From the NCBI GenBank assembly GCA_050084515.1, contig CM114273.1, positions 14,880,001 to 14,944,000 on the forward strand: 64,000 nucleotides of DNA, read 5' to 3'. The translations under genes were made by a program, and so were the position numbers. The DNA comes from Blasia pusilla (lineage: Eukaryota > Marchantiophyta > Marchantiopsida > Blasiales). This document shows, piece by piece, positions 48,296 through 60,800 of the stretch; position 1 is the first letter of the stretch; every line of letters starts with the position of its first letter. The notes under the pieces are model-generated. The model did no database searches and was not told the origin of the DNA. It saw nothing but the letters and a program-made list of their open reading frames with translations.

Positions 48296-48649
48296 TTTCA
48301 GCTTATGAATAGTTGAGGAGTGTCATTTGAGGACGCGACAGATCACAACTATTGCGTTGGTGAGCCCCATGCCGATCGAGACGGTTAAGGAAGTGGTTGG
48401 GGACGAGATCCGAGGAGATCTACATACAAGGGAAGATCGGAAGAGACACCCTTGGATTATTTGGGATGTTTTGCAGGTACGCTAGGAGATGATAGCCACA
48501 ACATCGAGCGTAGTTCCGGGCACTACACGCGGAGGAGACCAAAGTTTGCAGTTAGTTGCAGGAGAGCGGTCGAGTGTTGTTGTTCGAGATGAGGTTGCAC
48601 CATAGCAACCACCGATACCCGCGCCAGAGAGTCCTACGGTAGTCACGAT

Positions 48650-50120
48650 GGAGACTTGGGAGCTAGATATTGGCCCTAAGTTGACAGGAAGAGAGCGACG
48701 CCAGATACATCAGTTCCTCAGGAGTTATAGGAGGTGCTTTACGTTTAGCATGGAGGATTTGGGTATGCTGAAGGGACCGGGGATCTGCATTGAGTTGTCG
48801 AGTGATAGACCGATCTTCTGAAGACCCTACATGTATAGTGATATGGAGAGGGCTCTGATTCAGAGTAGGGGCCAGGACTTGGTCAGATTAGGACTAGTGG
48901 AGATGTCGCATAGGAAGTATGCATGTGCCATTGTCATGCTTGCCAAGAAGGATGTGCATGGCAAATGGACGGAAAGGCGGATGTGTCGGGATTACCGACC
49001 TATCAATTGGCAGACGAAGTTTGATAGGTATGCCATGCCCATCCTTGAGGAGATCTTTGATGGGATTGGTCACGCAAAGGTCTTTAGTTCATTGGATTTG
49101 CGAGCCAGATATCATTAGCTGCCTATCACATTGGAGGACAGGCAAAAGACGACATTTTGGGGCATCGATCCTCATGGGAAGGATTGTTTGTACCAGTGGC
49201 AGTTCTTACCATTTGGGTTAAAGAATACCCCGGCTAAGTTTCAGAGGGTCATGGATAGGACCTTGGCTGGTCTGAATTTTCCTAGGTGTTATATTGATGA
49301 CATTAGCACCACGGTTGAGGAGCATGAGCGACATCTAGAGGAGATGTTTAGACCATTGCAATTACATGGGTTGAAGCTACATCCAAGCAAGTGCAAGTTC
49401 TTCTACGACCAGATTGAATATTTGGGTCATACGATATACCCAAGGGGCCTTGGATTTTAGCAGACGAAGGTAAAGGCTATCTCACCCATTTCATGCCCTA
49501 TAGATGTGAGACGTGTTCGCGCATTCATAGGATTGGTGAACTTCTGTCGGCGGTACGTCAAGGGATGCAATTCGATTGCGAAGTCGCTGACCTTGCTAAC
49601 CAAGATGGATCACAAGTGGCACTGGGAGGATGAGCAGGAGCAAGAATTTCAGTTGCTCAAGGATAAGTTGACGTCCGCACCCATCTTGAGGAGACCGATC
49701 AGGGGGCGTCCTTTCCAGTTGCACACATATTGGAGCATGTTGGGGCTTGGAGCACTGCTCGCCCAACATAATGATGAGGTTAGAGAGTTCGTGGTGGCTT
49801 ATGCTAGCCGCTCGAACAACGCTGCAGAGGTGAAGTACAACTTGTATGAGGGTGAGTGCTTGGCTGCAGTGTGGGCCGTCACGCATTTCAGGTGTTACTT
49901 ATTCGGCAACTCCTTTACCATCATCACTGATCATCAACCACTGAAGTGGTTGATGGAGTCCGACAAGCTTAAAGGGAAGGTTGTGAGATGGGCTCTCTTG
50001 TTGTAGGAGTATGATTTTCAAGTGGTACATAGACTTGGGACGCTCAACTAGGATGCAGATGGGTTGAGTCATAACCCATGCCCGAGTCAGCAAGATGCGA
50101 TTGGAGCTTGATGGCATGGA
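48650..50120 (+). pseudogene. Ty3/gypsy reverse transcriptase and RNase H
   Basis: After a linker, ELDIGPKLTGRERRQIHQFL leads into the RT: RMCRDYRPINWQTKFDRYAM, VFSSLDLRARYH, FLPFGLKNTPAKFQRVMD, then CYIDDISTTV (catalytic YIDD), KCKFFYDQIEYLGH, and the thumb FIGLVNFCRRYVKG. RNase H follows with LKDKLTSAPILRRPIRGRPF, YEGECLAAVWAVTHFRCYLF and ITDHQPLKWL. Stops at 48819 (TGA), 49116, 49458, 50004 and 50049 (TAG) are in frame. Most catalytic residues remain readable, although the first RNase H aspartate is not evident in LHTYWSM. Confidence 0.93.
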
Positions 50121-50339
50121 GAGAGTGATGAGGAGTCAGTAGTGCGAAGATTACACGCGTCAGCCTATTTAGGCATGTTGGCTATGGAGAGCCAGAGTGT
50201 GGAGACTTCGATGGCGAGGTCTAGTGGAGAGTCCTTAGATCCCAAGGCCAGTGAGGAGACGATAGGTGGCCGAGATATTCATGATGATGGAAGAGTCTTG
50301 GAGTACCTTCATACTGGCAGCCTTGCGAGCACCGTGGAT

Positions 50340-51545
50340 TCTAGAGAGCGGGATTGGATCCTACAGCGGGCCAGACGGTTCCGTTGGGAGGGGACACATG
50401 TTTTGAGGGTTTGGAAGGATGGTAGAGTACGTGTAATGCTACATCCTTTGTAGAGAGCACGACTAGCGCAACATGCCCACGAGGAGTTGGGTCACTTTGG
50501 GGTGAAGCGGACGTACAACTTGCTCCAAATTCAGTATTGGTGGCGAGGCATGCAGACTGACGTTCAGCAGTTTTTTGCCAGGTGCATGGTGTGTGATCAA
50601 GTCCGAGCATCGCTCAATGCTCCGACTCCACAGTTGCATCCATTATCGATCATGGGCTCAGGGTATAGATGGAGTTTGGATTTTGCAAGACCTTTTCCTT
50701 TGATGGAGCGTCACAATCGTTATGTGTTGGTGATGGTTGAGCAGTTCTTGAAGTGGATCGAGTTAGTTCTATTGCCTAACAAAGCGAGTGAGGGAGTAGC
50801 TTATGCCTTCCTTGATAGAGTGCTGAGTCATTATGGCGCACCGCCTGAGGTGTTGATAGACGAGGGTACAGAGTTTCACGGTGAGATCTGGGCCTTGTGT
50901 GATCAGATATTGATTGACCACCGCACGACTTTGCGAGATCATCCCGAAGCAGATGGATTAGCGGAGAGAGTTGTGCAGACGATGAAGAGGAGTTTACGCA
51001 AGTATGGCTTGCACAGAGGTCACCTAGGAGATTGGGACCTCCAGTTGCCGTGGTTGGCAATGGGATATAAATTCAACATGCAGACATCCTTAGCATCTTT
51101 TTCACCGCATTTGCTACTTTATGGCCGAGAGCCTGATTTACTTGCGTCCATTCGTCGAGATGCTGGTAAGATGTTGGAACTTGATGAACCAGATGTATAG
51201 ATTTGAGCATTTTCTCAGAGGGTGAGTTGTTTCGGAGAGTGATGCCCATGGCGTTTGAGAACTTGGCGATTGCGTAGCATCGAGATACGTTGAGGTATGC
51301 AACTATTCGTGGTGGTGCTTATCGACCAACTATCTGGAGGTTTCATCAGGGAGATTATGTCTACTTGTAGCAGACGACACCGACGACGTTGGATGTGACT
51401 GCAGGGCGCACTTTCTGGAGAGTGCGTGACGTTTTGCCATCCGGTGTTCTCTTGCTGGAGGAACGCGATGGTATGGTATGAAAGGACCATGTGCATAATT
51501 GTGCGCTATATCACCTTCCTAACATTGATGGTACAGTAGATTCGA
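50340..51545 (+). pseudogene. Ty3/gypsy integrase
   Basis: Contains the zinc-binding HHCC part (HEELGHFGVKRTYNLLQIQY with CMVCDQ), then the core: WSLDFARPFPLMERHNRYVL, VLIDEGTEFHGEIW and the Glu-bearing region HPEADGLAERVVQTMKRSL, then LPWLAMGYKFNMQTSLASFS. In-frame TAG stops lie at 50451 and 51198. Beyond 51200 a shifted frame still reads FHQGDYVYL and FWRVRDVLPSGVLLLEERDG, the integrase C-terminal domain. The canonical D,D-35-E is at least partly intact. Confidence 0.9.
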
Positions 51546-51902
51546 GTTAGCAGTAGTTTTTGTAGGCTTACGTTTTTATGTTGTGTGGCTCTGCCGATGG
51601 TGCGCCATGATGCTAGTCTATGATGGATGTTCGAGAGGTTGGCATATGGCATGTCTGACACCACCTCTCACTAGGGTTCCTCGGGATGGATGGATGTGTC
51701 CCAAAAATATATAGAATAGATACTAAGTACGTTTTGATTCTGACTTTTTGTGTGGCATGGATGATAGGAAGGAGACTAACAATGGGGCCACATGAGCACC
51801 TGACCTTTCTTGTTCTTAGAGTCCGAGAGATGTATGTCATGGTAGGTAGAGATTAATGGCTATATGGAGTTAGAAGGACCTAACCACCATCTAGGGGGCG
51901 AT

Positions 51903-52507
51903 TGGAGATATTTTGGTACTTCTTGTCTCGTTGTTTGGATGCCATGAGTAAGCATGGGATAGTGCGTGTTTGTGTGTGTGTTCGGTGAGAGCGACGTGTA
52001 TGCGTACGATAATTGTAACGTCTTTTAGGATAGATCGGTGAGATCTAGTAGAGCTCAGTAGATCGAGGATGACCTCCTGAGGCCCCGGGAAATCTAAGAG
52101 AGCAGGTTTCCCCTTTGTTTCGGCTCATTTGGAGTCATATTGAGAAACTTTCTATTTTAGGAGAGAACCATTTTGAGTATTTGATTGACTTCCTATTTTT
52201 GGTTAGTGGCCCTTGACCTCCTACATCAAGTCAAGAGCCAAGGAGGTGACTTGAGAGAATAGGTTACCATGGAGAGAGTTTGGGAGAGGGGAGGGGTATA
52301 CCTCAAGGAGAGAGAGCTTGAGAGCTCATTCTCTCTTTGTTAAACCTCTTGGCGTGAGGCGGCGGAGCTATGGTCTTGCTTGCCTTGTGAGTGTAACACA
52401 AGCCTCTCATTTGGAGAATGGGTTTAGTTTGACATGAGAGAGAGAGAGTGCACACTTTTGAGAGTTATGGTGTGAGATGGTGTAGAGAGAGATTGGATCT
52501 TATTTTA
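51903..52507 (+). repeat. Probable 3' LTR of the gypsy element
   Basis: Begins TGGAGATATTTTGGTACTTC right after the purine-rich CTAGGGGGCGAT. After 605 bp the same sequence starts again (TGAAGATATTTTGGTACTTC at 52508) and stays similar for about 100 bp until the TG tract. So either two LTRs lie head to tail, or 52508 begins a truncated second copy. No 5' LTR is present upstream for comparison. Confidence 0.45.
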
Positions 52508-52574
52508 TTGAAGATATTTTGGTACTTCTTGCTTGTCTCGTTGTTTGGATGCCATGAGTTAGTATGGGATCGTT

Positions 52575-52689
<115 letters not shown>

Positions 52690-52959
52690 TGACAACGATG
52701 TGTATGTGCACGGCAAGGAATCATGCTAGCAAAGTCCATGTAATTTATTGGAGCGTGTATGGATGCTAGAGATAGCAAGTAGCTATTGTAATATAGGGAA
52801 GTGAAGTGAACATGGAACACCATGACCACAAAATCCTCTACCATGATCCAAGTGTCTATTTCATTCAAAACATATAAATAGAGCTCTTTGGTGTACACTA
52901 GACAAGCTATCACTATTAGCTATGCGTATCTCCTCATTAATTAATAATGAGACTTACTC

Positions 52960-53208
52960 TCAAAGGTAGGGTGTTAATTCGTCTCTCACAAAGATAGAGA
53001 TCTCAAAGGAGTTGTAGTATTTTGGAAGAACTTCAAGAGTGAACAAAACCAAATTATTATCTTCAACAATCATTCCAATATTGGTTAGTTGATCAAAATT
53101 ATGTTTAAAAATATAATCATTCATGATGTACAATCCTTTATTCATTTCAATCAATTTTTGCTTCAATTGAAGTGTTATAAGGAAAACCCTTCGGCTTTCT
53201 TCTTTCAT
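52960..53208 (-). pseudogene. Copia gag (UBN2-type) fragment
   Basis: The minus strand encodes LITLQLKQKLIEMNKGLYIM, HNFDQLTNIGMIVED and LEVLPKYYNSFEISI, matching the middle of copia gag (LKMxEGxSIxEHxxxFxxLxxxLxxIGxxVxDED...LLxSLPxSYxxF). No other part of a copia element is seen next to it, so it is an isolated relic of about 80 codons. Confidence 0.6.
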
Positions 53209-53286
53209 TTTACATAAAGGATTTTAACAAATATTGCTCTATTATTTTGACATCATGTAGAACTATCAAAGAAGCATATCACGTGG

Positions 53287-53319
<33 letters not shown>

Positions 53320-53322
<3 letters not shown>

Positions 53323-54430
53323 TGTATAGGGTATGTACAACTAACCCTAATCCGAATCATAATGTATAGTTAAATTAAATATGGTTAACTAGCAAAAGTT
53401 AAGTTAATTCTAGATAAATGAATTATCCTTATTAATTTGACTTACTTGATTGGTGTGGATATCAAATATAACAATTCGTATGTTTGATGGATTTGATAAT
53501 AATAATTAAATATTTAATGATTATAAGTCGGGAATATTTTAAATCTTGTAGGAAGTGATAAAAAGGATGAGAAGAATTAGTCAATCTTTTGAAAATTTTT
53601 TATTCATTTATGAACTCCATCCATTCTCAACATTTATAATACGATGAGGGACCGTCATTTCATGAACAAAAGGAGAGTCCTCTCGTGAACAAAAGCCTCA
53701 AGGCAAAAGACCTATCGTTTTGATTAGCCTCGTATCGTGACACATCTAATTAGACATACTCATATGTCTAATCTAATCTATTATATTCTTTGAGGAGCCA
53801 TTATGATATGGCAACACCTTTTAAGTATAACAAATGACACCCTAAACCCGATGTGTATACATATACAAGACCGTGCACAATCCCTCACGGATACTAACTA
53901 CTTTAAAGAAATGGATAGTACCATGTACGCAATAATTAATATGTCTCATAAGAAGAAAAAAGAAAAGAAAATTCAATCCAATGGAGAGCATTCACCTAAT
54001 AGTCATTACTAATTTCTTTCTACGGCCCCAAATATAGTGTTTTTCCTTGAATAACAATTTTCAGAAGTGCCATAACACATTTGAAGAAGAAATGAGCGCA
54101 CGCATAGCCGGCACCACATTTGATTCTAAAAATAAATCCATATCTTTTTTCAATATTTTCAAAACAAAAAACTTTTGCCACTCTATTTTGGCACACTTAA
54201 GGGGGCGGGTTTAAGGGGATGGAGTTTCCCATCCCATGAGAATAATCCGCACTCTAGTTTGGCCTCTTTGGAATAATGCACATGGCATACTCGCAAAAAA
54301 TTGACACATGGAAAAAGGAAGGAAAACTAAATTGAAAAGAAAGGCATCGAAAAAGCTCGTAGGAAGCTATGCATAGTCGTACTGGGAAACGAAAAAAGAT
54401 ATAAACAAATTGCCGTCTGGGTGAAATGCA
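53320..54430. other. AT-rich intergenic stretch
   Basis: Preceded by a (CT)n run at 53291-53319. No gene is supported. It separates the transposon field from the FCA-like gene and presumably includes distal promoter sequence. Confidence 0.45.
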
Positions 54431-54899
54431 AAAGAAAGAATGGAAACTCCACCATGGGCGCATCGCTTGCCGACACCTGTCTGCTTGCATGAAGGCATCC
54501 TCGGAAAGAGGAAAGGGTCTTCGCATTTGACCGTTATCGGTCAGCTACAGTGTATGATTTTACAGTGGAGGCTTAGCAACCTCGGACTGCGCGCGCGACC
54601 GGGACACCAGCACCAGGCGGGTGCGTGGGGCAGGAACGCAACTGCGCGCGGGATGGAGATCGTGCGGAAGGTCCGGGGAGGGGAAGAGACGCGAAGAAAC
54701 GAGCGAACGCGAGGAGAGGCAGCACCGGAGTCTTTCCGTCGAGGGAAGTGAGGAGGGACGAGGGAACAAGAGTTTTTCGTTCGTTCGACAGTGGTGAGAG
54801 AAACTGGGAGAGAGAGAGGGAGAGAGAGGCAGCACTTGACATCTCGACTCTCGTAGGCCGAAGGACTGGTACCACGAGGAGAAGAATCTATTGTGGGAG
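54431..54899 (+). promoter_or_regulatory. Probable promoter and 5' UTR of the FCA-like gene
   Basis: GC-rich compared with the sequence before it, with a CGCGCGCGACCGG stretch and a purine-rich GAGAGAGAGGGAGAGAGAGG run at about 54807-54828, common in plant 5' UTRs. No clear TATA box. The transcription start cannot be placed from sequence. Opposite-strand frames here are shadows of the biased composition. Confidence 0.4.
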
Positions 54900-57800
54900 A
54901 TGGAGGCGCCACCTCTGTTACAACATCCGTATGCGATGATGCACCAACAGCAGCAGCAGCAGCAACCGATCCAGCAGCCGCAGCAGCAGCATCTGTCTCA
55001 GCAGCAGACTCAACAAGCACAGCAGCAGCCGCAGGCACCCGGGATTTATGAGCAGCAAGGGGCCGGTGGGGGCGCGCTGTTACAGCCTCCTGCGAACCAT
55101 ATGAACAACTCGAGTAACACTATTATCGGCCAGAAGCGCGACAACTCTGGACATCCCGTGAATGCTAATTCCCAAGGTATTCCTTCTTTCCAGTTCTTTC
55201 GAGGTTACCTTGGCGTGATTGTCGCAGGTCTCGGATGGAAGCTAGTCAGTGATTGGTCAGCCGGTAGAGCTGTTTTTACAGTGCATCACGATGATGTTTC
55301 TTACTCTCAGCCCCTCGGAGTGTTTTTTGTCGGGAGGTTTGAGTGCCATCTCGCCCTGGGTGCTGCCATCACGTCGTTCCTACGTAAATTCGTGGCCTTT
55401 CGTCTTTCTTGCTAGGGCTTTAATGCCTGTTGGCGCTTGGTAATGGTTTACTGGAAGCAGTAAGAAGGTTACAGGGTGTGTATGGAGTTGACTTTTTTTG
55501 GCCTGCAGATTCGCAGGACGGGGGAAATTTTGTGAAGCTGTTCGTGGGTTCCGTGCCAAGAACCATAAGCGAGGAAGAGGTAAGCCACTAGTTTTATTAA
55601 TACGGCTTCTGGAATACTAAATACGGCTCGTGTCCTCATAAGCACCATACCTGCGTATGCAAACTCGGAAGGTCGGTGAGTGCCCCCGTTGAGAACAACG
55701 AGCTGAGATCATTGTGTACCGGGATCTATTGGAGGACATCGCCCAGCCTCATCTCTCAAAAATATTTTTTTTTCGTTCTCACGAACACTTTTCCGACCTT
55801 TATTTGTTGAGTCAGAGGTGGTTCTGTTGGAAGATCCCTAGTGTGCAACAACTATCGGTATGGGGAGAGGTGCCTCTGCGCATCATGTTTAGACTTTGTG
55901 GTTAGCTGTCAGATCTTAATTTTACCGAAGAAAGTGATCTTCAACCTTTCCTGACTATGGCACCAGGTAATAAGAGTCATAGCGATAGGGGCAGAAACCT
56001 TCTCAATTGGAAGGTTTGGAGTTGATGAATGAGCTGATTTTTCCCCAATATTACTTTCGTCAATCTCATGATTGCAACCCAAAAGCTTGATCCCACTCAG
56101 CACAGCTGCTCTCGGCACATCTTGAGTGCCTTTCTCTACACTCTGGAGCAATTGGTGACTGACGAGTTCTTTCCGCAAAAGTCAAAGCCATTTTCCTCAA
56201 ATCCCCCATACTTTCTTGTCGTCTGGTCTGGGATTGGTCTTCTCGTTTGCATACAACTAGTCTTGCGGCCCATGCCGGAGTTAATGTACTGTACCATGAG
56301 GACTTGGTATGGTCAAAACTTACCCAAGCGATGACTGCCGGTGAACTTTTTTGTTTGGCCAAGTGTCGCCCTACAGGGTGGCTGTTCAGTTCTCTCACAT
56401 TTACTTGACCCTACTGCAAATAATCTTGGCAAAGTGATTCCCTTGTAGTCTGGAAGCACCTCTATTGAAAAATTTTCACTTCTCTCTACACATCTGAATG
56501 TGTTGATATGTGCAGGTACGACCTTTATTTGCAGAACACGGGAATGTGCTTGAAGTTGCTTTAATCAAGGATAAGAGAACCGGCCAACAGCAAGGTATGT
56601 CTCAACTGTTTGAATTGCGAAGTTATAGACTTAGATTAGTTCTAAATTCAGCCAAGGGAGTGCAGTGATGGAAAGAGGGGTTTTGGAGGGATGCAGTGTC
56701 TGGGCACTATAAAATGCGCCCAGATTTTGCATATGCCAAAGGTTACCTGTAGACACATTTCTATTTCTGAGGTTCTACCATTTATTATCTCATTAGTGTT
56801 GACTGATGTAATAGAGATACTGAAGAATTGAAAAGGGTTGGCCAGTCATAATCATATTTTCTGCAAAGATAGCTATGAGCACGATGGTGATGCCTCCATT
56901 TTGTTTGATGTGTTCATATCATATACTAGAGATGGTGGGTTGGCCCAGCAGAGTTTACTGTGGGGTCTAGAGATGTTTCTTTGTAAACAGTGATCCGAAG
57001 TTCAGAGGTATTAGGGTCTGCTGTTGTGTATCTTTTAATATCTCCCTTGCGCACAGATTAAAGGGTAATTCTTGGACTGGTGTTTTGTGGGTTTTCCTCT
57101 TGGTAACAACCAGTGCTTACCTACTAGTTCTTTCCCGAGTTATGGCTGTTGGATATTGTGGGTCTGCTTAGGGATGGTTACCTTGCTGTAGAGCTTTCCT
57201 TGCATGGAATGAAAGAACTTTTGACTTTGCATGCTGCAGTATATGGTCGCTCAGCCAGTGTGTAAGCTTTGACCTCATGCAGCTTGAGGCTCTATAGTAC
57301 TTTTCATCTTGCACATGGGAATGAGGTTAATTTTCAATGTATGGCTATGCTTTGTTAAAACTCCGGGAATGCTATTCATGATCACTTCTGGATGGCATTG
57401 GTTCAGCCATGCTAATTGAGAGGGTCAATGCTCGCTCAATCTACTTGTCACAGATCAATGCTCGGCCAAGCCCCCTACATGCTGACAGCGATTGTTGCTG
57501 CATAGACTTTAGCCCTTCCATTTGACTTGGTAGGAGGTTCACCACATGGACAAGATACGAATTGCAGAATATCACTGTGCAGACGTGGCCTTGTGGTCAG
57601 ACTATGAAAAGGTGCCAGGTGCCGCTCCTCATCATACCAGGCCACGAAGCTCTTGTGAGTGAGTATTGCTCATGTGGCACCATGGTGTGCTCTCTCACAC
57701 GTGGTTCCTCACAAGTAGATTGCTGCTCGTGGCATGGATGTGTGAAATTATACACATTACTAATTTCTGGAGATATGATCGAGCTGAGAGGACAGTGCTT

Positions 57801-60800
57801 CTCAAGTTGAATGAATGATTCAAATCATATCCTCTAGTACATGAATCACCAGGCTTTCGTTGTCTCCTTTGAATCTTGGTCGCCAAGCTGTGGATGTCTT
57901 GTTGGGCTGTGGAAGTTTAGTTAATTCAAAGCACACACTCTGGTGTTGTCTGCTTATGATCTTTGCAGTGTTGACTATCGAGTTGGTTGGATGTAACTCG
58001 GGTCCTTGACTTCTGGAATCACCAGGCTATGAATGTCTCTCCCTGATGAATTTTCTATCCCGACATATGAATGCCTCCTGGGCTAATTATAGTACCTGGT
58101 TATGGTTTCTTCTGATGCCTTCTGAGCCCATAGTATCAAAGCACACACTTTGGTGTTGCTGGCTTTTGAGGTGTGAATCACTTATTGGTAGAGAATGCTT
58201 GATCATATGGTCTAAGGTTCTCCTTGAGCAGCATCTATGCCTGGACAATGCTGTACAAATGCTTGGGAAAGATACTTGTCACCATGTGACATTTAGCCAC
58301 TTGTCTTTGAGTTAGTAAAGATCTATACTCGAGATACAAATGACATAATATATCCAGGATGTAGTTGTGATAGCCACATGTGGTATTCTAAAGGAGATCA
58401 CTTCGCATCTTTGCCATCACCCTTGATTTTGCACAGATTTTTTTCTGATTAGACAGATCTTGTTGGTATCTGTGTAGGATGTTGTTTCATCAAGTATGGT
58501 ACAATTGATGAGGCAGAGAGAGCAATCAGGGCACTCAACAACCAGAGGACGCTGCCAGGGGTGTGTAACGCAGTTTCTCAAATGTTTGTGGCCAGTAATT
58601 CAATAGAACTCAACATGCAATATGCTACTCACCACTGACATAATCTCTGTCTGAACAGGGTACTGCACCAGTGCAAGTTCGGTATGCAGATGGAGAGCGT
58701 GAACGCCTTGGTTAGAATTCAAGCCTTCCAACCATTGTTGCAAAATTATCTGCAGTCAAAATTTTTTATTTGCAGGATGTATTAGCGCTCTCATGTGTCA
58801 GTGCATTTTGGCAAAATTATTGAAACAAGGAATTTTTGCATCTCTCTTTCTCTGCTCTTCTGAATCTTAAGTATCATGTGTCAATGCTTTTGCAGGTGCT
58901 GTGGAGCATAAGTTGTTTGTTGGATCTCTCAACAAACAAGCAACTGAGAAGGAGATTCAGGAGGTGTGTATCAAGCACCTCTGTCCATACTATTCCCTCA
59001 TGGTTTGTATCTTTTTTTTTGTAATCAATTGCTGATTGGGTTGCGTTTTGCAGCTTTTTGCTCCATATGGTCGAGTTGACGACGTATACATTATGCGTGA
59101 TGAGCAGAAACAAAGCAGAGGTATTTGGATATCTTTCATTGTTTCTATTCTGTTTAGTCATTTAAATGTCTTACATACGGGGTGACCTGAGCTTAACTTG
59201 CTTGCATCATTTTGTTCAGAGTACCAGTCCCTAGAAAATCATATTTTGTGGCTCTCTTTTCTGCATTTGCCATCTTGTCCCTCAGTAGTTTGTTAGACTT
59301 ACTTCTAATGGAGTGCCTTCACCAACTTCAGGGTTTTCCCTGCTCCTGCCTAGAAGGATTCGGTTGAAGGATAAATATGTATTCTGATGATTATGGCTAA
59401 TTTAAAGAGATTTAGTTTGTGATCACATATCACTCTCACAATGGTATGCAGGCTGTGCATTCATCAAGTATCCAACTAGGGAAATGGCAACAGCAGCTAT
59501 CAATGCGCTTAATGGGATTTATGTCATGCCGGTAATGATCCAATCAAGATCCCTACTAGGACTGTGAAAGAAGGTTGTCCTTTTACTCCACAGGTTCTTC
59601 TCAGCTGAGGATATTATGCAATGAGTTCCATTTTTCTACCATTTTTGGACAAACTATGTTTTCAGACATACAGAATGGTATGGAAAAAGGCCCAAGGATG
59701 GACCTTGGGATGTGGCTCTTGAGCTCACCTGTAATGCATTGGAGGCTTCTAAAAATCTAATTTTCAGCCTTACCGACATTCTTCATTGTTTTGACTATTA
59801 TCTGAATGCTTTAGGGATGTGATCAGCCTTTGGCTGTGCGTTTCGCTGATCCAAAAAGGCCCAAAGGGGGGGATACCAGGTACCTGCAGTTCCTTTGCAT
59901 GTTCATTCTCTCAACACTTGCAGATTCTTAGCATGTTCTCTTTTAGTAAGGATCATGAATTTGAATTGTAGTGCAAAGCTCACTTCAGTGCATTGTATGC
60001 AGGGTTGGTGGCCCAGGATTTGGAGGACCTGGGTTTTCCCCACGACCTGGAAGTTCTGGAAACAGGTGCATTTTAGTTGCACTTCTTTGAAAGACATGGA
60101 GTTTTTAACAAAGATGTTGTCAATTGATGTTTGAGGTTTACGTTTTGTATTTTATTTGTTTAGTTGTGCAACAGAAGGTACTTTTCTGTATCCTGCAAGC
60201 TCACTTATCTGCAAGACAAACTCGTTCAATCACGTGCTTTTATCTACTCATTGGTGCATGAAAATACAGGAATCACATATTGCCACTAGCATGTGTGAAG
60301 TGATCCTCTCAGTGTCAGTGAACCTAGGGTCAGCTAGATTGTGGTCAGTATCTCAAGTGGCCGAGGTTGTGATATGTGGATCTTTTCTTTGCGATTTCTT
60401 AGCGAACTTCTGAAGTAAGTTAGAAGTGTGTTCTGTTTTTCTGAACAATAAATTGGCGTGGCATACTCGAGAATGTAGATGTTAAGGGTCCATCATTTGT
60501 TTATACCATTCGTAGGTCGCCATTAGTATGCTTACACCACAATAGCTTGCAACAGTGAGGGTTCTGAACAGTTATGGTAGATTTTTGATGTTTGATGTCT
60601 TATATTGTTTTTACAGACCTACACCTGCCCCAATGGGGGGTCAGATGGGAGGCCGAGGACCTCCGATGGGATGGCGACCCATGGGAGGTCCAGGAATGGG
60701 ACCGCAACCTCAGATGGGTCCTTCAGGATATGGAGGTGGCATGGGACCAAGAGGAGGGCCAGGAAATGGGTCATCACCTATGGTAAGGATTTTCAGAATT

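Larger units (their letters stand above)
46153..51545 (+). mobile_element. Ty3/gypsy element carrying a DNA methyltransferase domain
   Basis: Domain order on the plus strand: gag-like region, protease, cytosine-5 methyltransferase, RT, RNase H, integrase. From about 46720 to 51200 every domain is in one frame (codons starting at positions divisible by three) without a frameshift but with many TAG/TGA stops. The left end is truncated: no LTR, no primer site and no clear gag, only palindrome repeats at 45.8-46.1 kb. The likely right LTR starts at 51903. RT before integrase identifies Ty3/gypsy. The methyltransferase insert is not part of standard gypsy elements. Confidence 0.9.

Noticed and set aside
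54541-55038. Minus-strand Ala/Val-rich frame over the start of the FCA-like gene
   Set aside because: Antisense of the CAG-rich first exon and GC-rich leader.
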